Positions 1-8,661 of a stretch of 64,000 nt of DNA are shown one piece after another. Source of the stretch: Akkermansiaceae bacterium (GTDB lineage: Bacteria > Verrucomicrobiota > Verrucomicrobiia > Verrucomicrobiales > Akkermansiaceae); NCBI GenBank assembly GCA_905181965.1, contig CAJIZY010000005.1, positions 124,001 through 188,000 on the forward strand. The letters are read 5' to 3'. A program made the translations under genes and the position numbers. The notes beneath the pieces are model-generated. The model was not told the DNA's origin. It was given only the letters and a program-made list of their open reading frames with translations, and made no database searches. The first letter of the stretch is position 1. Every line of letters starts with the position of its first letter.

Positions 1-380
1 ATCCCAATCTCAGGACCGATCTTTCCCTTTCCGATCTTCATCCATTCATTGTTGAACTGCCTTGTCTTGCCCGGACCACCACTCCCCATCACACGGACAT
101 TGCGCACATCTTTACGCTCGGTCCAATTACCTTCGTCATCAACAAGATAGGGATAGAGACCTTTCTCCTTCACAGCGTGCTCGAGAGATCCCTCGCCTCC
201 ACCAATTTTGCCAAAACCCAGCATGTTGGACTGCCCCATCAGGATGTAAACTTGAACCGGCTTACCCATGTCGGCGGGCTTCCCATCGGGATCAGGGAGT
301 TCGGCGCTTGCGACACCGGCAAAGCCAAGGCTCATGGCAGCCAGTAGGCTTGTTGCGTTTCTTCTATTGTTCATTTTCAT
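1..380 (-). CDS. SASA-family (sialate O-acetylesterase-like) secreted esterase, N-terminal part
   Basis: The gene runs off the left edge of the window, so only about 126 N-terminal residues are visible. It starts with a positively charged stretch and a hydrophobic segment ending near an ALA-type site (a Sec signal peptide). About 45 residues in comes VYILMGQSNMLGFG. GQSNM holds the nucleophile serine of the SASA/DUF303 SGNH-hydrolase family, whose members remove O-acetyl groups from sugars or act as carbohydrate esterases. A GPEIG motif just before the edge is also typical. ATG at 380 is preferred because it keeps a KMNNRR n-region; ATG at 374 is an alternative. The substrate cannot be read from the sequence. 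Confidence 0.85.
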   Translation of the reverse strand, partial: MKMNNRRNATSLLAAMSLGFAGVASAELPDPDGKPADMGKPVQVYILMGQSNMLGFGKIGGGEGSLEHAVKEKGLYPYLVDDEGNWTERKDVRNVRVMGSGGPGKTRQFNNEWMKIGKGKIGPEIG

Positions 381-452
381 AAATATTTGATTAACTCCGT
401 GGGCTCCGAACGAGTGCCTGGAGCAAGAGCTTTCAAATCTTCAATCACATCT

Positions 453-473
453 CCTACCCCTATAATGGGTAGG
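453..473. other. 7-bp perfect stem-loop between two SASA genes
   Basis: CCTACCC and GGGTAGG pair perfectly around a 7-base loop. The hairpin lies after the end of the esterase gene at 552-1208 and upstream of the next minus-strand start at 380. No T-run follows it, so it is not a classic intrinsic terminator. It could be a transcript-end hairpin or an operator. Confidence 0.35.
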
Positions 474-551
474 TCAATCACTCTTTTTGCGTAGCTCAAC
501 GCTTAATCAAACGAATGCCTCCTCTGCGAATCTCGTTGCCTTCTAGGGTGC

Positions 552-1208
552 TTAATGTTCCCCATCGTGGATCACTTTTCCTTCAGCTTCGCGGTCATTC
601 AAATCGTCGGTGTCGACCCACGCTCCGCGAGGATGCCCTTCGGCAAAGGTCTTCTGAACTTTTCGGATATTGAGGCGTCCTTCGAGGCGCTTAGGATTGT
701 CGAGCCCGCTGTCACTGATCCTTCCAATCACGATATTGATTTCCTTGAAGGCCAAATCCGTCTGCAACTGCTGTAGTAATTCCTTGAGGTAGGCATCGTA
801 AGCGGTGTTGTTGAGATCCGATTCACCCTGCATCCAAACCAAGGTCACTGTCTTTAAGGGCTCTCCCTCAATCGCCGTCTTCACCTTCTTGATCAAGGGG
901 TCGTAAAGCTCTCCCCTCACCTTCGGAACACGACCCCGCGTTGGAGGAGGATCTTCATGGTTCGTCTTGGCCCAGCTACGAATCGACTGCCCGCTGTTGG
1001 CATTCTTTACAACAATGACCCCATCTTTCCCAAAAGCCTTGGTCACGGCCGGAGTAAACGTGAGAGACTCATCCATCCCCGCCATGTTCGATTGGCCGGA
1101 AAGGATGAACAAATTCTTCTCTTCTCTCTTCGCCTTTTCCGCTCCCACATCAGGCATAGAAAACAAAACGATGACAAGCGCGCCTAGAACTCCTTTTTGC
1201 AATTTCAT
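552..1208 (-). CDS. SASA-family secreted esterase with a frame-disrupted C-terminus
   Basis: 218 residues as read. An N-terminal signal peptide (basic start, hydrophobic core ending near GAEKAK) is followed by FILSGQSNMAGMDES, the SASA/DUF303 nucleophile block, and by LVWMQGESD, the second conserved block of this SGNH-hydrolase family. The open frame stops at HDGEH, where the catalytic Asp/His block lies, about 25 residues short of relatives. Beyond the stop, down to about 496, family-like tail pieces (LSTLEG, RFAEEAF, RLIKR) occur in alternating frames, so the true end was probably near 496 and several single-base shifts separate the pieces. It is divergent from the operon starting at 1330. 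Likely a carbohydrate O-acyl esterase; substrate unknown. Confidence 0.8.
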   Translation of the reverse strand: MKLQKGVLGALVIVLFSMPDVGAEKAKREEKNLFILSGQSNMAGMDESLTFTPAVTKAFGKDGVIVVKNANSGQSIRSWAKTNHEDPPPTRGRVPKVRGELYDPLIKKVKTAIEGEPLKTVTLVWMQGESDLNNTAYDAYLKELLQQLQTDLAFKEINIVIGRISDSGLDNPKRLEGRLNIRKVQKTFAEGHPRGAWVDTDDLNDREAEGKVIHDGEH

Positions 1209-1329
1209 GTGTCAGTATTGTCCGAAATAAGTTTCATCAATAGTCAGATGGAAAACTATCATCAAAGCGATACGTTTTTCTGGGCTATAAATAGATAGAC
1301 GTCTCAACCTAGGAAATTAGCATGCCGAA

Positions 1330-1905
1330 ATGACAAACAAAGTGATCGGAAAAGCTCTGATTGTAATTGGGGACGCAACTGAGACCGTAGACACTCTCTA
1401 CCCCTACTACCGCTTGCAGGAGGCTGGAATTGAACCCGTAGTGATCGCTCCCGAAAAGAGGCTCTATCAAATGGTGATGCACGAAGTCCGTCCGGGCTGG
1501 ACCATCACACGTGAGTGGGAGGGATATCAGCTAGCTGCTGATCTTGCTTTTTCAGAAGTGAACCCAGAGGACTATCTCGGCATTCTATTCTCCGGCGGAC
1601 GAGCACCAGAATACATTCGTGAGGATCCGGATCTTATTCAATTAACCCGATGGTTTTTTGAGCGAAATAAACCGATTGCTAGTGTTTGTCACGGGGTTGA
1701 GATTCCCGCGCGCGCGGATTGTGTGAAGGGTCGACGGATGGCAACCGTGGCAAAATGCCAGTTTGACCTCGAGATTTGTGGCGGAATTTACGTCAACGAA
1801 GCCTGTGTGATCGATGGAAACCTAGTCTCAGGCAGAACCTTTCACGACAACGGGCACTACGTGGGACCTTGGATCAAGATGCTCGAGGAAGAGGCGAAGA
1901 AATGA
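1330..1905 (+). CDS. DJ-1/PfpI-family protein (type 1 glutamine amidotransferase fold)
   Basis: 191 residues, no signal peptide, so probably cytoplasmic. The fold reads as DJ-1/PfpI: an N-terminal beta strand (KALIVIGD), then FSGGRAPEYIR around residues 96-106, then the nucleophile elbow SVCHG with Cys120-His121. This Cys-His pair is the catalytic dyad of PfpI-like peptidases, deglycases and related enzymes. C-terminal GRTFHDNGHYVG is also family-like. It heads a coupled operon: its TGA overlaps the ATG of the TIM-barrel gene. A role in carbonyl or glycated-metabolite handling is possible for this family, but the actual reaction here is unknown. Confidence 0.85.
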   Translation: MTNKVIGKALIVIGDATETVDTLYPYYRLQEAGIEPVVIAPEKRLYQMVMHEVRPGWTITREWEGYQLAADLAFSEVNPEDYLGILFSGGRAPEYIREDPDLIQLTRWFFERNKPIASVCHGVEIPARADCVKGRRMATVAKCQFDLEICGGIYVNEACVIDGNLVSGRTFHDNGHYVGPWIKMLEEEAKK

Positions 1906-2810
1906 ATCGAAGAAATTTTTCAACCCTCCTCGGAGGTAGCGCTCTTTTCACTTCTGCGAGGGAGTTAGAACAAGAATGGACGCCCCGCTATGTCATGTCA
2001 TCGGCCATGTATGGAACTATGCCTCTTGATCATGTTTTATCAGAGGCAGTAAAAACAGGCAGTGAATCGGTAGATATTTGGCGCAAAGTTCATGCGACTC
2101 ATCGCGAGCAAATCAGCAAAATCGGAGATGAAGCTTTTCAAGAGCTCCTCAAAAAGCATCTCACCACGATGTCAGTTTCAACCTGCTATCCCCTTGGACC
2201 TTTCCGGCAGGACAATGAGATGCGCTGGACGAAGAAGAACGGGGGCTCGATCACAGTGTGCGGCTCAGGTGGGATGGGGCCTAAAGATCCAGTGGGCCAA
2301 GAGGCTAAAAAACAAGTAAAAGCCTTTTTTGAAAAACTAAAACCCCACTATGAACTGGCCGAAGAACTTGGTGTCACCATGGCCATTGAAAATCACAAGA
2401 ATTCAATGCTCTCTTCTCCCGATTCAATTAGGTATTTTTACGAGTTAAATCCTTCGAAGAACGTCGGAGTTGCTTTCGCCCCACATCATCTTCACGACGC
2501 CATTGATCAGATTTCTGCACTACTCAGGGAAGGAGGAAACACCCACATTCCGTTCATTTATTTCCAAGAATATCATCCCTCTTCGAAAAAGAAGATGTCC
2601 GAACAGGAACAACTCAAACAACTCCCCGGATTTGGAAAGCTCGATTACATCCCCATCCTGAAAGCCCTTCGTGACATCCGATACTCGGGACTTGTGGAGA
2701 TCTTTGGCCACCCGGTCCCAAGAGGAATTCCAATGCTTGGGTCCGCAGCAAAGATTACAAAAGCCATCAACACCTCAAGGGCATATCTTAATGACTGCCT
2801 GAAAAAATGA
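1902..2810 (+). CDS. Sugar phosphate isomerase/epimerase-like TIM-barrel protein (AP endonuclease 2 superfamily)
   Basis: 302 residues from the ATG at 1902, which overlaps the upstream stop by four bases; a longer in-frame start inside the preceding gene is rejected. The N-terminus MNRRNFSTLLGGSALF resembles the twin-arginine start of secreted PVC TIM-barrel proteins, although the hydrophobic part is short. VTMAIENHKN at about residues 160-170 is the conserved Glu-Asn-His metal-binding strand of xylose-isomerase-like barrels, and SGLVEIFGHP near the C-terminus is the last barrel strand. In this superfamily such enzymes isomerise, epimerise or dehydrate keto-sugars using a divalent metal. Its stop overlaps the ATG of the pentahaem cytochrome gene. 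Confidence 0.8.
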   Translation: MNRRNFSTLLGGSALFTSARELEQEWTPRYVMSSAMYGTMPLDHVLSEAVKTGSESVDIWRKVHATHREQISKIGDEAFQELLKKHLTTMSVSTCYPLGPFRQDNEMRWTKKNGGSITVCGSGGMGPKDPVGQEAKKQVKAFFEKLKPHYELAEELGVTMAIENHKNSMLSSPDSIRYFYELNPSKNVGVAFAPHHLHDAIDQISALLREGGNTHIPFIYFQEYHPSSKKKMSEQEQLKQLPGFGKLDYIPILKALRDIRYSGLVEIFGHPVPRGIPMLGSAAKITKAINTSRAYLNDCLKK

Positions 2811-4894
2811 TGCGAAATTTTCTATCCGCTTTATTGCTACTCACTTGGGGAGGAGCTCATGCCGAACCTCATGTCGTCGGCTACGAGCGTTTTCATTCGC
2901 GGACTCCTTCGGCACAAGGGGGCGCGGTTCTTTTTTCTGAACTCGGCTGCGCCAATTGCCACGGAGGTTCCCAAGTTATCATTCCGCGGAAAGGTCCTTC
3001 CCTCGAAAACCTATCAAGTAGGGTGAGTCATGATTGGGTCATACAATTTCTTCAGAATCCCGAGGCTAGCCGCCAAGGATCCACCATGCCGCACATGGCA
3101 CATGGCCTCGTCGAACAAGAAATCGATGCCATCGTTTCTTATCTAGCTACCCTTGGGAACGGACTCAAATTTAAGAAAGCCCGTCATGCCAATGCAGAAC
3201 GTGGAAGCGCCCTCTATCATGAAAAAGGCTGTGTGGCCTGCCATGCTCCAACCCGTGATTTTCGTGGACCACAAGGAAGTGGCTTAAAACTCACCTCACC
3301 TCTAGCAGTCCCATTACCAGATCTGGGACAGAAGACGACTCTCACCGCGCTAGAACACTTTCTCGCTGATCCTTCGAAGTTTCGTCCAGATAGCCGAATG
3401 CCTCGTATTCCTCTTGAAAAGCAGGAGGCCATCGACCTTGCCGCTCATTTGCTCGACTACCAATCAAGCGATCCAAGACAGGCCCCTGATCTTATTCCCT
3501 GGCCCAAAATAGATCACGAAAAAGTCGCCCGAGGAAGATCGCTAGTCACCAAAATGAACTGTGCTTCGTGCCACGACCTACCGGAAATAAAAGTATCAAA
3601 ATTACGTCCACTCGCATTGTCCTCTTCTTTTAAAAATGGGGCCTGTATCTCAAAGAATTCTGTCAAAGGAGCACCCCACTATCGCCTCACTAAAACACAA
3701 CGCATATCTCTAGCTCTTTATCTTAAAGGAAACAAAACTGTCCCGCCAGATTCTTCGAAGGGTCATCTAAGCTTTGCCGCTATGAATTGTTACGCCTGCC
3801 ACAGCCGCGATGGAAAAGGAGGTCCGGTCCCAGAGGTTGATTCTTTCTTCATCGGTAACAAAAGCCTTGGTGACTCCGGCCGCGTTCCTCCACCCCTCAC
3901 TGGCATTGGTCATAAACTTCAATACGACTGGCTGGAAGGGGTGCTGGAAGGACGCAAAGATCGCCAGGTGCGTCCTTATTTAAAAACCCAGATGCCGGCC
4001 TATCCGGGCAATGCGGAAGTTCTCGCAAAGTGGCTCGCTGAGCTTGATTCCGATCCACGGGCACAACCCATCATCCTAAATTCAAAGCACACCGAGATGG
4101 GGGGCAAGCTCCTGGGCAATCAGGGCGGCGTCAACTGTATCACCTGCCACAGCTGGGGTGATCAACAATCACTGGGGATCCCGGCTCTTAATATCCGCTC
4201 GCTTGATCAGCGAATACAACCCAGCTGGTTCCGCTCCTATCTTCTCGACCCTTCCAGCTATCGCCCTGGAACGCTCATGCCCTCTTTTTGGCCCAAAGGC
4301 CAATCCTCCATTCGCAATGTTCTTGGTGGTGACACGGAACACCAGATCGCCGCCATTTGGGGATTCATCAAAGAAGGAAAAGGATTGCCAAACCGATTCC
4401 CAAATCACCGCAGCGATCGCTTTGAACTTGTGCCGCAAACCACTCCTATCATCCAGCGTGCCTTCTTCGAGAAGACAGGAACAAAGGCCATCTTAGTAGG
4501 ATTCCCAGGAGAAATTCATCTCGCTTACGATGGAATGAAATCACAACTATCACTGGTCTGGCGGGGGCGATTTTTCGATGCCTATGGCACCTGGTTCTCA
4601 AGATTTGTCCCATTCGAAAAACCTTTAAGTAGCGAAGTCTATCCAGTTAATAATGCTGGGCTTGAAGCATCACGTTTCCGGGGCTATACGATCGGCCCTC
4701 GTGGCAACCCCACGTTTTTATCCAGTCGGATCAATCAAACCATCCAAGATAGCTATCGGGCTGAAGACGGGAAGTTGATCCGGATGGTAAAGTGGGACCG
4801 AGGAATTTCTCCACCGGTCGCTCATCCAGCAGGAGTGCGGCTTGAGACCATCACCGGCGAACGCAGCATCAAATATATCTATTCATGGAAATGA
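2807..4894 (+). CDS. Secreted pentahaem c-type cytochrome
   Basis: 695 residues with a signal peptide (MRNFLSALLLLTWGGAHA). Five CxxCH haem c motifs are present: CANCH at residue 48, CVACH at 142, CASCH at 252, CYACH at 328 and CITCH at 444. Distal Met ligands are plausible in repeated MPHMAH, RMPRIP, QMPAYP and LMPSFW segments. The C-terminal third (from about residue 510) has no haem motif and looks like a beta-rich domain. The product is probably periplasmic and transfers electrons from a sugar-oxidising partner. It is coupled by ATGA overlaps to the TIM-barrel gene before it and the propeller gene after it. Exact partners are inferred from this arrangement only. Confidence 0.88.
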   Translation: MMRNFLSALLLLTWGGAHAEPHVVGYERFHSRTPSAQGGAVLFSELGCANCHGGSQVIIPRKGPSLENLSSRVSHDWVIQFLQNPEASRQGSTMPHMAHGLVEQEIDAIVSYLATLGNGLKFKKARHANAERGSALYHEKGCVACHAPTRDFRGPQGSGLKLTSPLAVPLPDLGQKTTLTALEHFLADPSKFRPDSRMPRIPLEKQEAIDLAAHLLDYQSSDPRQAPDLIPWPKIDHEKVARGRSLVTKMNCASCHDLPEIKVSKLRPLALSSSFKNGACISKNSVKGAPHYRLTKTQRISLALYLKGNKTVPPDSSKGHLSFAAMNCYACHSRDGKGGPVPEVDSFFIGNKSLGDSGRVPPPLTGIGHKLQYDWLEGVLEGRKDRQVRPYLKTQMPAYPGNAEVLAKWLAELDSDPRAQPIILNSKHTEMGGKLLGNQGGVNCITCHSWGDQQSLGIPALNIRSLDQRIQPSWFRSYLLDPSSYRPGTLMPSFWPKGQSSIRNVLGGDTEHQIAAIWGFIKEGKGLPNRFPNHRSDRFELVPQTTPIIQRAFFEKTGTKAILVGFPGEIHLAYDGMKSQLSLVWRGRFFDAYGTWFSRFVPFEKPLSSEVYPVNNAGLEASRFRGYTIGPRGNPTFLSSRINQTIQDSYRAEDGKLIRMVKWDRGISPPVAHPAGVRLETITGERSIKYIYSWK

Positions 4895-6435
4895 GAAATT
4901 TGAGTCGACGCCTTCTCGATCAACCTAAAAGGGCCAAGGCGCTACTTCAGCTTGCCCTAGTCATCTCGATCACATTGGTCACTCAGGCAGAAGAGACGAA
5001 AATTCCCAGATCATACGAGCGCTTCGAAATCCTCGCCGCAGGTGGCGAAAAAGATTCCCGCGATCCGGCGTGGAAACCCAGTGAGGGTATCCCCATGGAG
5101 GTCAGTGGCATGGAATGGATTGAGGACAAGTTGGCAGTTTGTATTCGCAAGGGAGAAATCTGGATGCTCGAGAATCCCTTGTCTACCGATCGTAATAAAA
5201 TCAATTTCAAGCTCTTCGCTTCCGGACTACATGAACCGCTTGGATTGCTAAAAGATGGGATGGATCTTTTGGTGGCCCAACGGGGTGAAGTAACACGTCT
5301 CCGAGATAGCAATAATAATGGAGAGGCGGATGCTTATCTCACCGAGTGTGACGGCTGGAATGTCTCGGGCAACTACCACGCCTATGCTTACGGCCCAGCT
5401 CGCGACGGAAATGGCAACCTCTGGGTGTCCCTCAACCTTGGCATGGGAAAGCTAGCGAATAATCACATCGGCTGGCGTGGTTGGGCTGGAACGATTAGCA
5501 AGGACGGCTCCTTCCAGCCCAAAGCCTTAGGGATGCGTTCGCCTTCTGGGATGGGAGCAAATTTGAAAGGGGACTTATTCTTCTCGGACCAACAAGGGAC
5601 CTGGATTCCAGCCACTCCAATTTACCATCTCAGGCCCGGCGTCTTTTATGGAAATCAGGAATCGCTCGCCAGCCTCAAGTCGCCAGAAGCTCCCTTTGAA
5701 ATGAAGGTGATTCCCGAGCCAAATCAAGCCTATGGAGAAGCGCTCACTAGCTCAGAGAGATTTGTCCCACCCGCAGTTTGGCTGCCCTACAATAAGATGG
5801 GGCGGTCTGCGACTGATGTGCAACTTATCGACCAAGACGGCAAGTTTGGTCCCTTCGACGGACAATTACTGATCGGTGAGTTTACCAACTCCGCGGTGAA
5901 TCGTGTCTTTTTGGAGGAAGTGGATGGACAGTATCAAGGGGCTTGCTTCCCTTTCTTAAATCACTTCCCCGCAGCAGTCTTGCGCCTTCAATTTGCACCT
6001 GATGGCTCGCTGTTTGTTGGAATGAGCAACCGTGGTTGGTCGTCTCTAGGGAATCGGAGTTATGGACTACAGCGGATTACCTTTAATCAAAAAACACCAT
6101 TTGCAATCAAGGAGATGAAAGCCCAGCCCGACGGCTTCGAATTGGTTTTTACCGAGCCACTCCATCCCGATTCATTGACCCCCGAGTCACTTAAGGTGAG
6201 TAGTTTTACTTACCAATATTCCTCTCGTTACGGTGGTGACGAGATCAATCCTGCTCGGCATAAAATCAGTGGGATTAAAACTTCCATGGGCGGAAGATCA
6301 GTCCGCTTTAAGGTCGAAAATCTAAGAACCAATTATGTCTTTGAGCTAACCACCCAAGGGTTGAGGTCAAAGTTAGGTCAAAGGCTAAAGCACCCTCAAG
6401 CTTGGTATACTCTCAACCGGATCCCGAGCGACTAG
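4891..6435 (+). CDS. Secreted beta-propeller protein of the sorbosone/glucose dehydrogenase-like type
   Basis: 514 residues from ATG 4891, which overlaps the cytochrome stop as ATGA; ATG 4885 would add two residues. A hydrophobic segment (LLQLALVISITLVTQA) acts as signal peptide or anchor after a basic start. The body has repeated propeller strands (VSGMEWIEDKLAVCIRKGEIW, DLLVAQRGEVTRLRDSNNNG, LQFAPDGSLFVGMS) like the soluble glucose/sorbosone dehydrogenase and PVC-type propeller families. No CxxCH is present, so electrons would pass to a separate carrier, and the adjacent pentahaem protein is the obvious candidate. The last about 100 residues form a separate beta domain. Whether it binds PQQ cannot be told from the sequence. 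Confidence 0.75.
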   Translation: MRNLSRRLLDQPKRAKALLQLALVISITLVTQAEETKIPRSYERFEILAAGGEKDSRDPAWKPSEGIPMEVSGMEWIEDKLAVCIRKGEIWMLENPLSTDRNKINFKLFASGLHEPLGLLKDGMDLLVAQRGEVTRLRDSNNNGEADAYLTECDGWNVSGNYHAYAYGPARDGNGNLWVSLNLGMGKLANNHIGWRGWAGTISKDGSFQPKALGMRSPSGMGANLKGDLFFSDQQGTWIPATPIYHLRPGVFYGNQESLASLKSPEAPFEMKVIPEPNQAYGEALTSSERFVPPAVWLPYNKMGRSATDVQLIDQDGKFGPFDGQLLIGEFTNSAVNRVFLEEVDGQYQGACFPFLNHFPAAVLRLQFAPDGSLFVGMSNRGWSSLGNRSYGLQRITFNQKTPFAIKEMKAQPDGFELVFTEPLHPDSLTPESLKVSSFTYQYSSRYGGDEINPARHKISGIKTSMGGRSVRFKVENLRTNYVFELTTQGLRSKLGQRLKHPQAWYTLNRIPSD

Positions 6436-6506
6436 CATCGCGAATTCATTCTAGCCAATTCACTCCGATATTCGCACCTAGACGAATCGAACCCCGCCAT
6501 TTACCC

Positions 6507-6512
6507 AAAGGA
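6507..6512 (+). promoter_or_regulatory. Ribosome binding site AAAGGA
   Basis: AAAGGA lies four bases before the ATG at 6517 and fixes the start of the metallophosphoesterase gene. It is one of the few clear Shine-Dalgarno sites in the window; many neighbouring genes rely on ATGA overlaps instead. Confidence 0.6.
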
Positions 6513-6516
6513 CCTC

Positions 6517-7371
6517 ATGAACTTTTCCCGTGCCCTCCCTCTACTGGCCGCTACCGCTCTGGTGGCCTCTCTTGCTTTCATCAATCACCCGGGAATGGCT
6601 GAAGAAGTAGCCAAGGAGGACCCCTCGAAGGAATTCACCTTTATCCAAATGTGCGACACTCAACTCGGCATGGGCGGCTACGAGCACGATGTGCAAACCT
6701 TCGAACTCGCGGTCAAGCAGATCAATAAAATGGCTCCCGATTTCGTCCTCATCTGCGGTGATCTCGTCGGCAAGGCCAACGAAAAATCCTTTGCTGACTT
6801 CAACCGGATCAAAGGTGGCTTCAAAATCCCCTGCCACTGTGCCGCTGGAAATCACGATGTTGGAAACAAACCCACCGCGGAATCTCTCAAGAACTATCGC
6901 GAAAAAATTGGGAAGGATTACTTCACCCTCGAACACAAGGGATACACCTTTGTCGTAGCGAACACGCAACTTTGGAAGGCTCCTCTCAAAGGTGAGTCCG
7001 AAAAACACGACACCTGGTTCAAGGCCGCATTAAAATCAGCCAAGAAAAAAGGTAGCCCGGTCGTTGTCGTGACGCACTACCCGCTCTTTGTCAAAGAGCC
7101 CGATGAGAAGGAAAACTACTACAACATCGAGCCCGCCAAGCGGAAGGAGTTGCTCAATCTTTTTAAAACCAACGGAGTGGTCGCGATGCTCGCCGGCCAC
7201 ACCCACAAGCTCGTCGTCAATGACTACGAAGGGATCCAGATGGTGAATGGTGAGACGACCAGCAAGAACTTCGACAAACGCCCCCTCGGCTTCCGGAAAT
7301 GGACGGCCAAAGAAGAAGGAAAGCTGAGCCACGAGTATGTGAAACTCGCGGGAGAAATTTCCAAGAAGTAG
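6517..7371 (+). CDS. Secreted calcineurin-like metallophosphoesterase
   Basis: 284 residues with a signal peptide (hydrophobic stretch up to about residue 28). All metallophosphoesterase blocks are present: D47 in CDTQ (block I, with Gln in place of the usual His), D82 in GDLVGKAN (block II), GNHDVG at 111-116 (block III), THYPLF with H187 (block IV) and GHTH at 227-230 (block V). These ligate a dinuclear metal centre and hydrolyse phosphate mono- or diesters. The DxQ variant of block I is shared with the second metallophosphoesterase at 11.4-12.4 kb. The gene starts 81 bases after the preceding operon and ends 11 bases before the convergent DUF1552 gene. Substrate unknown. Confidence 0.88.
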   Translation: MNFSRALPLLAATALVASLAFINHPGMAEEVAKEDPSKEFTFIQMCDTQLGMGGYEHDVQTFELAVKQINKMAPDFVLICGDLVGKANEKSFADFNRIKGGFKIPCHCAAGNHDVGNKPTAESLKNYREKIGKDYFTLEHKGYTFVVANTQLWKAPLKGESEKHDTWFKAALKSAKKKGSPVVVVTHYPLFVKEPDEKENYYNIEPAKRKELLNLFKTNGVVAMLAGHTHKLVVNDYEGIQMVNGETTSKNFDKRPLGFRKWTAKEEGKLSHEYVKLAGEISKK

Positions 7372-7382
7372 CTGGGCCAAAC

Positions 7383-8661
7383 TTAAACAAGCAAGCCATT
7401 CAATGGTCCGGTGCTATCAGCAAACTGCTTCATGCCGGTTCCCATCAACTTGGCTTGCGAAAGCCATAGATTCGCCAAAGGAGTGTTTTCAGGACAATTG
7501 AGGACGCCGCCTGTCTTGATCCTGCCATTGGCTGATCCAGCCACGATAATTGGAAGCTCATTCATGGTGTGATCTTTTCCATCACCCAGTCCTGATCCTA
7601 ACGTGACCATGGAATGGTCTAAAAGCGTCCCAGCTCCCTCGCTGATCGCGTCCATTTGTTCTAATATCTCAGCGAAGAGCTCCATATAAAATCGATCCAC
7701 TTGAACCAAAAACTTTTTCACCCCTTCGTTGTCCTGCCCGTGTGTGAGCCCATGATGGGACTTGGTGAATTGTAGTTCATGGAAATGTTGTGGAGAACCC
7801 CATCTCTCGGGAGCAAGCATGAAGGTCGCTACGTGGGTCAGGTCACCCTGGAAAGCCACCACCAGCAACTTCCCCATCAACTTGATGTACTCTCCACGCG
7901 TCATCGGGCCTTCGCCGGGCTCCAGGACATCCGCTCTCTTCCGCTTGCGGTAGTAATCGTTTAGCTTCTCGATCTGCATTTCGATTTCCCGCACGGAATC
8001 GAAGTATTCATCCAGCTTGCCCTTGTCATGATAGGACAGATTCTTTTTAAAGTTGGCGGCATCTGCCAAAATCAAATCAGTGATATCTTTGTCCGAGTTA
8101 CTCGTCTTGAAAAGACGCTGATAGACCTGAAGCGGATCTTTCATCGCGGTCGCCACATGCTCCGGGCCATACCAGGAGATGTTGTCCAAATAGATTGATT
8201 CCTTGAGATCTTTGAAACTATTGCAGTTCAATTCCAGTGATCGAATCGGCGTCCGATGGCTCACCTGGTCTGCGATGAGATGATCGAGCGTTCGGTCCAT
8301 CGGGTAAGGCGACTTGAGCTTGCCATGAGGATCGGCCGAAGAGAGGAAACAGGAACTGCATTGATTGTGAACATCGACCCCTCTCACATTGACTCTGGAC
8401 AACCCGGTGATGAGAGTGACTTTATCGCCCACTTTTTTGAGTGGGCTCAGGGTGGGCATCGAGAGAAAGTCAAAGTTGTCCTTGCTCCGGAAAGAAATGA
8501 TCCCTCACAAAGCCCATCGGTGAATAAAACGAGGCGAACCGCAATGGCGGCTCCTTATCCTTCTTCGTTTTTGGATCGGCGGCATACATCTCCAACCAAG
8601 GAAGAGCCATCGCGCTGCCGCTGGCTCCAAGAAGAAATTTTCGTCGACCGATTGATTTCAT
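7383..8661 (-). CDS. DUF1552 family protein, Tat-exported; +1 frameshift at CTTTGAC
   Basis: A twin-arginine signal (IGRRKFLLGASGSAMALP) opens a 63-residue frame that ends at TGA 8472-8470. The rest of the family (DFLSMPTLSPL, VTLITGL, DHSMVTLGSGLGDGKDH, GGRIKTGG-like C-terminal blocks) continues in the +1 frame to 7383. Joined, the protein is about 425 residues, the usual DUF1552 length. The shift is needed exactly at CTT TGA C; reading CTT then GAC restores the family sequence. Its ATG overlaps the stop of the DUF1592-type gene (ATGA). DUF1552 proteins are secreted and of unknown function, regularly paired with DUF1592-type cytochromes. The break may be programmed recoding, a real mutation or a homopolymer sequencing error (TTT versus TT). 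Confidence 0.75.
8469..8483 (-). promoter_or_regulatory. Candidate prfB-like +1 frameshift site (AAGGA-CAA-CTTTGAC)
   Basis: On the minus strand AAGGA is followed by three bases (CAA) and then CTTTGAC. This reproduces the RF2 (prfB) recoding signal: an internal Shine-Dalgarno-like element three bases upstream of CUU, then an in-frame UGA followed by C. Slippage from CUU to UUU gives exactly the frame that encodes the remaining DUF1552 protein. The sequence match is direct; that it functions is inference. Other frame breaks in the window look like homopolymer indels, so chance is a serious alternative. Confidence 0.4.

Noticed and set aside
1776-1901. Longer N-terminus of the TIM-barrel protein
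   Set aside because: It would lie inside the PfpI gene in another frame; the ATGA overlap start at 1902 matches the rest of the operon and gives the RRNF-type N-terminus.
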